A program made the translations under genes and the position numbers. 64,000 bases of DNA from Strigamia acuminata (taxonomy: Eukaryota; Arthropoda; Chilopoda; Geophilomorpha; Linotaeniidae), in NCBI GenBank assembly GCA_949358305.1, contig OX442321.1, forward strand, positions 5,297,605 through 5,361,604. Direction: 5' to 3'. The notes below the pieces were generated by a model. That model was not told where the DNA came from. It saw only the letters and a list, made by a program, of their open reading frames with translations, and made no database searches. Below, piece by piece: positions 54,448 to 64,000 of this stretch (position 1 is the stretch's first letter; each line of letters opens with the position of its first letter).

Positions 54448-56144
54448 CAGCCATCAACTGCAGTTTCGGCGACATCGTCGTTCCGTTCACGAACTTCGGC
54501 TACTGCAGCGCGAACGAAACGGTCCAATTCAACACAACGATCCCCGTGGTCTGCAAAGACGGCTACCTCCTCCAAGGCCCCGACAAAATCACGTGCCAAC
54601 GCAACGGCTCGTGGAGCCACATCCCCAGCTGCGTGGCCCGCTGCGCGCCGCCGCTCGTCAACGACGCCATCCTCATCCACAACCTCAAACCCGAATACAA
54701 CATCGGCGAGCAAGTCCTCCTCCTCTGCGAAGACGGCTACTTCGCGGGCGGCAAATACCTCAAATCGCACCGCACCCTCACGTGCGAACCTGGCGGCAAG
54801 TGGCGGCACCCGCGCCACGAAGCCTCGCTCGTGTGCATCCCCGACGAACACCTCAACTGTCCGGCCGAGGTGTGCCAGACCATCCAAATGCACCTCGAAC
54901 TCGCCGAACGAATCGAACTCAACTGCACCGGCAGCGACGACTTCGGCGTCGACCTTTGGCCGCACTTCCACTGGCTCAAGGACCACGAGAAGCTCACCGA
55001 CAACGACTCCAACACCATCCAGAAACAAAACGGACATTTGGTCGTCCGCAGTTTCCAGTTCGAGGACGCCGGCATGTACACGTGCGTGCGCGGCCTCAAC
55101 GAAAACCACGTGGAGAAAGTGGTCGTCTACGACGTCCGCCCGAAATACCAGTGCGAGATCGACCCGGACCACAACCTGCCCACTATCATCGTGCCGGAAG
55201 ACACGTCCGTCTATCTCCGCTCCAAGGGCGACGCCACGTCCATCAACGTGGCGTGGTTCAAGGACGGGCGCCGCGTTTGGGGCGACAAACAGAAGATCAT
55301 CCTGCCGACCGGCGACCTCTTGATTCGGCGCACCACGGTCGGCGACCACGGCTTCTACACGTTCGAGGTGGAGAGCGAAACCTACCGGGACATGTGCATC
55401 GACCGCACGGTCAAGTTGTCGGTCAGTCCGCGCTCGTCCAGCATTTGCGGCTTGGCCGAAGCGATGCATCCGCACCCGTGGTTGACGACGCTCTGGTGGA
55501 ACCAGGAGACGGAGCCTTTTTGCTACGGCGCGCTCATCAGCGAGCAGTGGGTGCTCACTTCCGGTTTCTGTTTGACGCGCTTCTTCCGGCTCAAGCAGCA
55601 CAACGTGTCAATCGGGTTCGGGAACGGGAAGATCGTGCAGGTGGAGAATGTGCTCCCGCATCCGTTGTTCTCGAAACGACTCAACGTTAATGATTTGGGG
55701 ATCCTCAAACTGGCGGTTCCGATGGTTTTCGGCGCGGAGGTTCGTCCGATTTGCGTGCCCGAGCTCGATCTCGACCGGTCCGGCCAGCAGTGCATGGCCA
55801 GTCAGCGACTCGCGGGCAATGCGACCGGTTTGGGGTCGTTGGACGCGGCCAACGGCGGGAAAAGGGTGATGCGGTCGGAAGAGATGTTGCCGGTCGACGA
55901 GAAAATGTGCCAGAAGAACGTCGTTTTTCAGTTTCCCGATTCGATGTTTTGCGCCAAATTCCACGGCAAAGGGGCGCCTATTTACGCGGCCGATGTGGGC
56001 TCGCCTTTCGAGGTGGTCAAAGATGGCCGCACGTATGTTTATGGGGTTTATAGTTGGGGTCAACGAATGGCTCAAATCGGGTATTTGGATTATTTTACTA
56101 GGGTTTCGCCTTATCATCAGTGGATTAGGCAGCAGTTGGCTTGA
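53097..56144 (+). CDS. Secreted C-type lectin / CCP / Ig / serine-protease-homologue protein
   Basis: Four exons: 53097-53154, 53887-54043, 54117-54337, 54451-56144, giving 709 aa. Exon 1 is a signal peptide (MRGFIYILLHVSLASAFQ). Exons 2-3 form a C-type lectin-like domain (residues about 20-145: CYSIDLHSKLNFKEAKIRC, WIELN, CTHLNA, CG...PLCQ). Exon 4 encodes two CCP/sushi modules (about 147-275), two Ig-like modules (about 278-485, WLKDHEK, DAGMYTCVRG, WFKDGRR) and a trypsin-like domain. The trypsin fold is recognisable, but the His motif reads TSGFC (Phe for His), the Asp motif NDLGILKL keeps Asp, and the Ser motif reads ADVGSP (Val for Ser). No RIVGG-type activation cleavage is present, so it should be a pseudoprotease. 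Lectin plus CCP plus protease recalls limulus Factor C and complement-type recognition proteins; the Ig modules do not belong there. A role in haemolymph recognition is inference. Confidence 0.87.
53290..53489. mobile_element. hAT-type MITE copy in intron 1 of the lectin gene
   Basis: It starts CAGGACCACCTTAACC and ends GTAAAGACGGCCCTG, the same family as 47933-48090. A clear 8-bp duplication is not visible here. A further fragment (GCCAGGCAC...GGGCAAGGAGCGC) lies at 53692-53771. Confidence 0.7.
54361..54446. repeat. (ATTT)n-(ATCT)n microsatellite forming a splice-acceptor tract
   Basis: ATTT repeats pass into ATCT repeats and end four bases before exon 4 of the lectin gene, so the microsatellite supplies the pyrimidine-containing tract of that 3' splice site. 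Confidence 0.9.
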
Positions 56145-56200
56145 TTTTTGCTTTTTATTTCGTTTTTTCTCGTGGTTATTGTATTTGAATCATTTTATTC

Positions 56201-56206
56201 AATAAA
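56201..56206 (+). terminator. Poly(A) signal of the lectin/pseudoprotease gene
   Basis: AATAAA lies 57 bp after the stop codon in an AT-rich trailer. The convergent minus-strand gene ends at 56681. The 475 bp between holds A-rich sequence and nothing else that I can support. Confidence 0.6.
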
Positions 56207-56680
56207 TTTATGTCATTTTGAGTTCCGTTCCTTCTTTCGGTAGAATCCAAGATGGCAGACGGTGTGTTGTTTTGTTGCCAAGCAACATTCCTATGAGGCA
56301 GCGCGCTGGTCACGTGTGAAAACTATAAAATGGATTCGTGTTTTTAATGTGGAAGCAAACATCGTCGCGGATCAATAAAGACAAAAGTTTTTTTTTTAGA
56401 AAAGAAAAGATTTTTTTGTGTTTTATTTAGTTACACTGCTAAAATGGCTTCGTAGTGTTCGTTCACAGATAATAAAAACTAAAAAAAAATATTAGTTGTT
56501 AGTCCAAAATGTTGTTGACAGATGGCGGCACAGATAACTGGCCAAAAATAAAAATAAAGAAATAAAATTAATTCAAAGAAGAAAATAAAATAGAAACAAA
56601 GAAAAAGAAAAAGAAAAGAAAAAACAATCGTAATTTAAGGTAATCATTTTGTAAAATAATAAAAAATAAAAATAAAAATT

Positions 56681-57135
56681 CTAAAACATAAAAGGATTTT
56701 TCAACTGAATAACTTCCGTCGTTGGTTGCGGAATCAATCCAAACTGTTCCTGAATGTGATGGTACAACTGAACAGCCGTTTGGGCTAAACCCCTTTTCAA
56801 AATCAAGCCATTGAGCACAGCGCAAGCCGTCTGTAGTGGAATGGCCGCTTTGGCTTGCTGCAACGTCCACTTGAGGCCTCTTAGATGGACGCAATAGCTC
56901 AATGCCGATGCTATCAGTGGCGTGGACCCCGACCAAATCAACTTCAGAACACTCAACCACTGGTCGTCAGTCAAAGCGGGGGACACATTCCACAAATCCG
57001 CCACATCCATCGGCTGATGCGAAGTCTTCTGCGGAAATTCACAAAACGTAAAAAAAAGGCACAAATTATCGATTTTTCGCTAACCTGTCTTTTGTTGCGA
57101 TGAGATAAATTGTCACTTAAGTAATTTTGAGCCAT
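56681..57135 (-). CDS. Conserved-looking 132-aa protein, not recognised
   Basis: Exon 1 57135-57085 and exon 2 57028-56681 on the minus strand are joined by a 56-bp GT-AG intron in phase 0. The start ATG (MAQNYLSDNLSHRNKRQK) is chosen because splicing there removes a stop-free but unlikely upstream extension. The rest is predicted mostly helical: ALTDDQWLSVLKLIW, ALSYCVHLRGLKW and AVLNGLILKRGLAQTAVQLY, with no signal peptide, membrane span or metal-binding motif. Length, composition and a clean intron argue for a real small nuclear or cytosolic subunit-type protein, but I do not recognise the family. It is on the same strand as, and about 380 bp downstream of, the channel gene. Confidence 0.65.
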
Positions 57136-57272
57136 TTAACAACAAAACAACACAACTAACTACAAGAAAACGGGGCAATCACATGAGGAACTCAAAATTG
57201 GAACCAAAGAACGTCAACCATCGTAAACGTTTCGTTGTCAAACAATCGTCACGTCGTCACGCACGCTCCGGA

Positions 57273-57633
57273 CACAAAAATGGCGGCACAATAACAATTC
57301 TTTATTCAATTTTTGTCGATACAATCTTTTATTAGTGGGAAATTGCGGAAACCTTTATGACATTTGACATTTTAGTATTTGTATTTTTGATTTTGCGAGT
57401 GAAATAATAAAAAACGACTTCGAGAATCTGAATAAACGTGAGAACACAAATGCACAAAAATGGCGGCACAACAACAATTCTTTATTCAATTTTTGTCGAT
57501 ACAATTTGTTTTTTAGTACGAAATTGCGGAAACCTTTATGACATTTGACATTTTAGTGTTTGTATTTTTGATTTTGCGAGTGAAATAATAAAAAACGACT
57601 TCGAGAATCTGAATAAACGTGAGAACACAAATG
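57273..57633. repeat. Tandem duplication (180-181 bp) of the DEG/ENaC terminal exon end
   Basis: 57273-57452 and 57453-57633 are near-identical, differing by a few substitutions and one indel. The second copy contains the last codons, the stop and the AATAAA (minus strand, about 57486-57481) of the channel gene. The first, lying downstream in transcription, is a decoupled copy of the same 40-odd codons and signal. Confidence 0.93.
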
Positions 57634-59107
57634 CCCAACATGAGGCCCAAAATGGAGCCGACGTCACAGAGCAGCGAGACCACTGTGTAGGCGTAATATT
57701 CGGATATAGTGTCGATGGTGGCGTCTTGGAAACGTAATAAGACGTGAACGAAACTCATTTTGCGGGAATACATCCAATTCGTGTCTTTGGAGATGGAAAA
57801 GGAAAGACCCGAGCACAAACGTGGGCACGGACATTGGTCCCACGTGAATTCCGCCAGGATTCCGTACGTCGTTTCGTTCGAGAGTACGCTCGTTTGCGTG
57901 TCCGGGCATTCCGGGACGTCGGGCATCGGATGGTAGGGCAGCCGGCACCGGATGTGGGGTTTGAGGATGTTGTTTAGGCATTTGATTCGGCATTCGGTGA
58001 ATTTTTCATCGTTTTCGGTGCAGGGGGAGTTTTGGTTGTTCAGGAATGAGTACTGAGGTAAATAAAATTTTTTAAAAAATATTAAAAATTAATTATTTTT
58101 TTATACTTTGATGACGTTGCTGGTGAGTTTTAAGCGGGAAAATCCCAAGCAACGGTGACCAAAGACCCCCACGTCGTATAAAGTGAGGGGTTTGTCGTGG
58201 AGAATTACCTGAAATGATTTTTAAACGATTTTTTAAACGGATTTTTTTATTTTCAAATTTGGCGCACTTTGTAGGCGGTTACTACAGGTGGCGCCATCTT
58301 TGTTCCGTTTTGGATTTCAACATTGTTCGGGAGATTCCAACCGGTATTTGTAAGCTCGAATAAAATTTCTGGCAACAGAAATGTCGGAAAATGTTCTAAA
58401 AAAATATAATTATTTATAAAAAACAATATTTAATTTAATTTTTTTTAAAAATATTTTTTTACCCTTTTTACGTAACGTTACACAAGACCCATATATAGAA
58501 GGCCAGTACTCAAAAGTGAAGTTATTTGTAATGGTTTCATTCTAAAATAATTTTTTTTTAAATTAAAAAATTTTAATTCTAAACATTAAATAAAAAATTT
58601 ACCAAACTTTTGATTAGAAATCCATTTCGAGTGAGTTTAGTCAAATTCCACAGTCGGGCAAGACTTACACGCGGTAAACGTAACAAATCAAAAATACTCG
58701 TCGTGTTTACGTTGAATTTGCTCTCGAAAATTCCCATTAACTTCGAGATTTCAACACTGCGATTGAAGTCCATCGGAGGGCACAGAGTGATGTCGGGCAA
58801 GTTCAATTTCTGAAACGTACCAAGTGGAAAATAACTTCGATTTCATCAAAATTCACTGTCAAACCTCATTTTGATCAACCGATACTCGAACCGCAACCGA
58901 ATCGTCAATGAAGAATTCAATCCTGTTTGTAATTTGAAATAAGGCGATAAAAAGGCAAAAACTCAGCGCTGAAAGCCACATCAGTTTCCGCTTTTTGCCG
59001 ACAGGTTGGTAGAGGTTTTGGACCCCTGGTATTGATATTTCGGGCAAATCGACGAGTTTTGATGATTTTTGCTGCAAAATTTGTGTTTTTCTAGTGGATT
59101 TTAACAT
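57513..59107 (-). CDS. DEG/ENaC amiloride-sensitive sodium channel (pickpocket-type)
   Basis: Six exons on the minus strand: 59107-58865, 58809-58603, 58541-58463, 58395-58268, 58208-58107, 58052-57513, giving 432 aa. DEG/ENaC subunits assemble as trimeric, proton-, peptide- or mechanically gated Na+ channels. Seen: cytosolic N-terminus; TM1 at about 43-60 (WLSALSFCLFIALF); extracellular part with DITLCPPMDFN and a cysteine-rich finger before TM2 (CTENDEKFTECRIKCLNN, CPCPRLC); TM2 with the family signature GSILGLMLGICVLTFIQILE near residue 385; and a short tail. The usual His-Gly of the N-terminal gating motif reads Pro-Gly (IPGV, residues 26-29). 432 aa is short for the family, mainly in the extracellular loop, so a skipped small exon is possible, although all phases close. 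Part of its last exon is tandemly duplicated downstream. Confidence 0.88.
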
Positions 59108-59628
59108 TTTGCTGGGAGGTTGTCACTGTACTGAACCTTTTGCGTGTTTTGACGCGTTTTTATAGAAAAACACATCGTTTGTGCGAAGTAAAATAAATAA
59201 ACAGTGCAAACAAGCAAAAACATTCGATGTGTATAAATCGATTTATAAAATTCAAAAGAAAAGTTTGTTTTTGTAGTTGTGTAAATTCGAAAGCGAGAAA
59301 ATAAGTTGAAAAATAAACACAACCAAGTAAATTTTATATTTATTTATGCTTTCTATTTATAAAATAATAAAAAAAAAATCGAAACCGAAGACACGCACTT
59401 GAAATGTAAACAAAAGCAAAACCTACCGAAGCGTCGTTAAATAAATATTTCACAAATCCACCACTACTCGAGAGCTCGAAGAACAAAGAAAACTAGCCAA
59501 CAACCAATGAAAAGCCCGTATTCCAACCACGTGGTACGATCCAACCAATGACGAGCCGCATCCTCGTTCACCTCATATCGACCGCGGCAAGCAGGCACAT
59601 TCCGCGTTGAAGTTTAGCCGGTAAAGCA
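59108..59628. promoter_or_regulatory. Divergent promoter region (channel gene / squid-like gene)
   Basis: 521 bp between the start codons of two genes transcribed away from each other. The half next to the sqd-like gene is less AT-rich, with two CCAAT-type boxes (AACCAATGA near 59505 and 59545). I see no TATA box. Confidence 0.45.
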
Positions 59629-62600
59629 ATGGCGGACGAAGATTATCAGAACGGAGAATTTACGCAGGAAGGTTTAGATGATCAGAATTATGAAAGTTTT
59701 GAAGGGGATAATGCAGATTATAATAACATGGGGGATGAAGATCCCTCAGTGGGAGAGGGTGGTGACGGGGACCTTCTTCAAGGTGGGGATTCAGCACTTT
59801 CGTTGAAGGATTCGACGGACGAAGAACGGTAAGCTTGCAAGTTGTTGTTTACATTTTCGTCTTTATTTTTATCAAAAAATCACGTTTCGGCCTTTCCGAT
59901 TTTGGCGAGAAATCGCGGAAATAGCGATTGCTGGATTCGACATTAAATTCTTTCGGTTTCTGTCAAAAAAGATGAGGAAAAATCGATTTTTCTATACATA
60001 GGTATGCCGATAAAGAAAGCACAAAAATGGCGTCCTTAAATGCTTAGCGAGATCCGATTTAATCTCAGCATCCGAGCTGGGTGTGGCTTGGTCTAGAGAT
60101 ATATTGAATTTTTGTGCCCATTTTCTTTATTGCAGTTGGTTTTTTGTTCTTTTTCCTTGTTTATTTTTTAGTTTTTCACGAGTTTTTACCCCTTGCAGTG
60201 ACTTTAATTGTGATTTTTTAGTACGGCCAAATGTTAGGTCTTTGTGCTCTTGTGCCGACGCCATTTTGTAGCTGGTCTTTTCGGTCGCTGCATGCGTGGC
60301 AGCAGCGCGTGAATGTGCATGGCAGACACGAAATTGGGGTTGGGAATCGATAAATTTGCACTTTGTGTGCGTTTTGAGATCGAAATTGATTTCTAATTAA
60401 CGGGAATTTATAGAAAATGATAAATATTGGTTTGTGAAATCGCCACTAGGTTGTGCGTGGCGCCGATCTGCCATGCATTTGTAAGAAATAAGTATTTCCT
60501 ACACTTATTTATATACATGAAAGAATTTCAGCATTGCTGTGTTGCAGTAAACAGGTAAAAAATAAATTTAAAAAACAGAAAAGCAAAGAAAAAGATCGTA
60601 AAGGTTAAAAATTTTATTTTTAAAATGAAGAATTTATTTTTATTAATTTTTTGGTTTTGATTTTTTTAAAAAGAAAGTTTTAAAAATTATTTTTTCAGCT
60701 TTGCCATTAAAAATTTAGAAGAAAATAAATTAATGCCGATATTTTCTCTATATTTTAATTCTTAGATATGTATTTTAAGAATTACATAACTCTCTTTTGA
60801 AAACATAATTTTGTTTGCATGGTTTTATCTTATTTTATAAGCATAAACAAAAGAAAATTGTGTTTGTCTAATATTGACTTTATTTTCAACAGGTGTTGCT
60901 AAATCCTGCAAATAGGAGGCGACCATGCAGCTGACAATCCCATGGTATTTATTTGGGATCCTCTTCTTGTTGGTGAACTGTAGTTTAAAATAAACTGCAG
61001 CAAAAATGAGAAAAAAGTTTATTTTTTTTTAATTTTAATAATTTTAATTTTTTAATTTTATTATTTTAAAAAAATAATAATAATGGCGAGATATATTATA
61101 TATATACATAAATTAAAGCACTGCAATTTTATTTTCTTCTTTCCCCCAATTTTCGTGTATATTATAAAGAAAATTAATGATAATGATTTTTTCCTATAAA
61201 GAGTGAGTTTGATTTTCCAGTTTACTGTAATTTTTCCTTTTAAGGTGTGCTCTAGTGGATCTACTTGCAAGTTAATTAATTGAATAATAATAATAATTTT
61301 AATTGGTATCTTTGAAATGTAGATATTGTTTATTGTAAAGGGTATTGCAGTAAAAAAAAATACTTTTTTTTATATTTATTTATAGAAAAAAATTGCTTTT
61401 TTTGGATTTTTTTTCGGATATTTTTTTTCCTTCTTTTTTTTGGATATTTTTTTTTATAGACAATAATTAAAATTTAATTTTAATTTTTTTTATTTTTAAA
61501 ATTCAGCTTTTGAGTCACAGTTTTAATATAAGTAGTGCTTTTATACTTTGCAGAAAACTTTTCGTGGGAGGACTGAGTTGGGAAACAACACAAAGTGAGT
61601 TGGAATTTTTTTGTTTTTAAATTTAAGAGTTTTTAGTAAAATTTTAGATTTTTAGTAAAAAAAAGTTTCGATTTTTAGTAACATTTTACGATTTTTTATT
61701 ACAATTTGATGGTTTTTATTGTAAAATTTTACGATTTTTAGTATAATTTTACGATTTTTAGTAACATTTTACGATTTGTTATTACAATTTAATGGTTTTT
61801 ATTGTAAAATTTTACGATTTTTAGTATAATTTTACGATTTTTAGTAACATTTTACGATTTGTTATTACAATTTAATGGTTTTTATTGTAAAATTTTACGA
61901 TTTTTAGTAACATTTTACGATTTGTTTTACAATTTAATGGTTTTTATTGATATTTTTCATGATTGCATATTTTTCAGAGGATTTAAAAGAATATTTTACA
62001 AAGTATGGCGACATTACTGAAGTTAACATCAAAACGGATCCAAATACAGGCAGATCCAGGGGATTCGCCTTTATTCAGTTTGCAGTTAAAGAATCTGTTG
62101 ATCAGGTGCGATTTAATTTTATTTTTCCTACAAAAATTTGAACTTAAAAATAATTGTATTTATTTGTTTAGGTGCTAACTTCAGGCCCACACACAGTTAG
62201 TGGCAAACAGGTTGATCCAAAACGGGCAAAAGCACGTCCGGGAATCAAGAAAATCTTCGTTGGGGGTCTCGATCCGGATCTTCCTGAAGGAGAAATTCAC
62301 TCGCACTTCGAAAAATTTGGCAAAGTAATATAATAGTTTTTATAAAAATTAAAATGTTCGAATTTTTTTTAATTTTTTTTTACTTAGATTGAAGAAATCG
62401 AGCTTCCATTCGACAAACAAAAGAACCAAAGAAGGCAGTTCTGCTTCATCACATTCGAGTCCGAAGACGTTGTCGACGAGATCTGCAAACAACCGAAACA
62501 GAAGATCGGCAACAAGGACTGCGACGTGAAGAAAGCAACACCCAAACAAGACCCACGGGCCATGCGAGGCGGCTGGGGCAGTTGGGGCGGCGGATACGGC

Positions 62601-63219
62601 GGTGGCGGCGGCCGAGGAGGCGGAGGCGGTGGTGGCGGCGGCGGACGTGGACGAGGTGAACACGCTATGTTTTAATTTAATTTAATTAGAAAAGGAAATA
62701 TAGATTTGTGCAATGAATTACTTCGATAGTGACTGATTGCACAAAGCGGGGGGGTGTCGGGTGAGGGTGGGGTTGCGGTTGGGTAAAATTAGCTGCTTTG
62801 AGGCACATACTTTGTATTATTATAGGTGTTAGCCAAAATCAAGGCTGGGCGGGTAATCAGAATTACAACTGCAATTATAATCAAGGTTACGGAAGCTACG
62901 GGAACCAGGGATACGGAGGATACAGCGGCTACAGCGGCTACGACAATTACTACGGCTACGGCTCGGGCTACGACTACAGCGGATGGGGCGGCTACGGCCA
63001 AGGAGGATATAGCGGCGGCTATGGTGAGTTGTAGTCGGTTTACTTGTTAGACAAGTAGACTTTCGTTTATTTGCACCAGCTCAAATAACGTTTTCAGTCT
63101 AGCAACGAAACGGTCTCAATTTCCCAGGTCAACAACAAAGTAGTTACGGCAAGACACGGCGAGGCGGCGGCGGCGGAGGAGGGAGCGGAGGCCACGGTTA
63201 TCATCCATACACCCGCTAA
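59629..63219 (+). CDS. sqd: Squid-like hnRNP A/B family RNA-binding protein
   Basis: Seven exons: 59629-59828, 61554-61594, 61978-62105, 62172-62324, 62388-62655, 62826-63023, 63128-63219, giving 359 aa. Two RRM domains: RRM1 from residue 68 (RNP2 KLFVGGL, RNP1 GRSRGFAFIQF) and RRM2 (RNP2 KIFVGGL, RNP1 RQFCFITF). They are preceded by an acidic, Tyr/Asn-rich N-terminus and followed by a Gly/Tyr-rich low-complexity tail (GGWGSWGGGYGGGGG, GYGSYGNQGYGGYSGYSG) ending HPYTR. The family packages pre-mRNA, controls splicing and localises mRNAs (fly Squid in gurken localisation; vertebrate hnRNP A/B and D). Fly sqd makes tail isoforms by alternative splicing; here exon 6 (198 bp, a multiple of three) could be skipped without a frameshift. 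Intron 1 is 1.7 kb, intron 2 holds a tandem array. Confidence 0.93.
59829..61553 (+). other. sqd-like intron 1 (1.7 kb)
   Basis: AT-rich intron with no coding that I can support. The first 500 bp are less AT-rich than the remainder, which is long A/T runs. A regulatory role is possible but nothing specific is visible. Confidence 0.5.
61640..61940. repeat. 83-bp higher-order tandem repeat in sqd-like intron 2
   Basis: A unit made of 20-21 bp subunits (TTTTACGATTTTTAGTA) recurs, for example GTATAATTTT at 61741 and 61824 (83 bp). It fills most of the intron. Confidence 0.85.
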
Positions 63220-64000
63220 CAAGTTTCTCTAAGCAAGAATACGATGCAAGATTAGGAAAAGGAAAAGAAAAAAGAAAGAAATGGATGTTGGATGATGGAT
63301 GGGAGAAATCGATTGCCTTCCTCGTGTTTTTTTTTTCCTACTCTTGGACGAGCCATTTTTCTTTTTAAACAAAAATATAAATAAACAACTGTGGTAAGTC
63401 GCTTCGAGTGTACAAGATAATTAATTGATTGATTGATATAATAACTAAATAATAATTGAATATTAAATAACGAAAATCATCCATTTATAAAGAAAAAGAT
63501 TAAACAAATAAATAACGAGAATATTTATGTATCATATTTTGTAGTTCATTTTTTCGACTTAATGATGTAGATCTAATGTTTTTTTTTATATTATTATTAT
63601 TTTTTATTTTTTTTTTTTAAAGTTAATTTACCAGAAATGAGTTATTTTGTTTGGTTTTTTTTTCGTTTTGTTGTTTGTTGTGGAGAGAGAGAAAGGAAAG
63701 GAAATATTGGCTAGTGTTTTCTTTTTGTTCCGTTGTTTGTTTTATGGAATTTAAATTTTTGCACACATAGACGCACTCGCTTAAGGTTTTGTCTCGTATC
63801 TCTTTATTTTTCTCATTGCTCATTAAATGTAATATTAATAAATGAATTTAATTTAACTTTGAAGTTGTATCGTTTAGTAATTTTTGTTGACTAGTAAAAT
63901 GGTTAAAATAAAAGTACAACACAATTTTGGCTTAATATCTCAGATCTGGTTAGTATTTCTTTCTTGTTTCTAGTGAGATTTGTTTTGGTTTGTGAGTGGG
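63220..64000 (+). other. 3' UTR of the squid-like gene and beyond
   Basis: T/A-rich trailer with AATAAA at about 63380-63385 and again at 63837-63842, suggesting a short and a long 3' UTR form (about 170 and 640 bp). No further gene is seen before the window ends. Confidence 0.55.

Noticed and set aside
54338-55690. 450-aa plus-strand frame and 388-aa minus-strand frame over the lectin gene's exon 4
   Set aside because: Both are arginine/proline- or valine/acid-rich shadows caused by strong G+C at third codon positions of the true frame, which encodes recognisable CCP, Ig and protease modules.
62349-62663. Ala/Ser-rich minus-strand frame opposite the sqd-like gene
   Set aside because: It is the complement of the glycine-rich tail codons and RRM2.

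Overview
This is eukaryotic nuclear DNA: AT-rich, with spliced genes, mostly 50-100 bp introns, AATAAA poly(A) signals and one assembly gap of exactly 200 Ns (23130-23329). The gene set (CSN4, germ cell-less, an NWD-type NACHT/WD40 protein, a DEG/ENaC channel, a squid-like hnRNP, a C-type lectin/CCP/Ig/serine-protease-homologue protein) and a short interstitial TTAGG run point to an arthropod. I cannot fix the order or species. Exon models were built by hand from splice sites, reading phase and remembered family conservation. All phases close, but no transcript or database search was available.

Layout. 278-2348 (+) is COP9 signalosome subunit 4. An apparently intact, very young Ty3/Gypsy (Mag-like) LTR retrotransposon (2431-7228) sits at the expected 3' cleavage site of that gene: its 173-bp LTRs look identical, it has a GGATG target-site duplication, and its Gag-Pol frame is open for 1366 codons. 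7533-10185 (+) is germ cell-less, a BTB adaptor. 10523-10936 and 11376-11754 (-) are two small paralogous proline/tyrosine-rich, cysteine-tailed (CYSTM-like) membrane proteins. 12593-52023 (+) is one 23-exon gene for a 1673-aa NACHT and WD-repeat protein. Its introns, one of them 17.6 kb, hold most of the window's transposon debris.

53097-56144 (+) encodes a secreted protein with a C-type lectin domain, two CCP/sushi modules, two Ig-like modules and a catalytically dead trypsin domain. 56681-57135 (-) is an unrecognised 132-aa protein. 57513-59107 (-) is a DEG/ENaC (pickpocket-type) channel whose last exon is partly duplicated in tandem just downstream. 59629-63219 (+) is a squid/hnRNP A/B-type RNA-binding protein, divergently arranged with the channel gene.

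The mobile load is dominated by small non-autonomous DNA elements. Several have exact target-site duplications, and a few can be checked against related empty sites inside the same window: hAT-type with 7-8 bp duplications, a PIF/Harbinger-type with TTA, pogo/Tigger-type with TA, and several TA-flanked inverted-repeat families. Some are nested up to three deep. A second pattern is that sequence-unrelated minisatellites in introns of two different genes share a period of 30-31 bp.

The most unusual items are the lectin/CCP/Ig/pseudoprotease protein, the equal-period minisatellites, the retrotransposon at the CSN4 poly(A) site, and two independent GC-AG introns.
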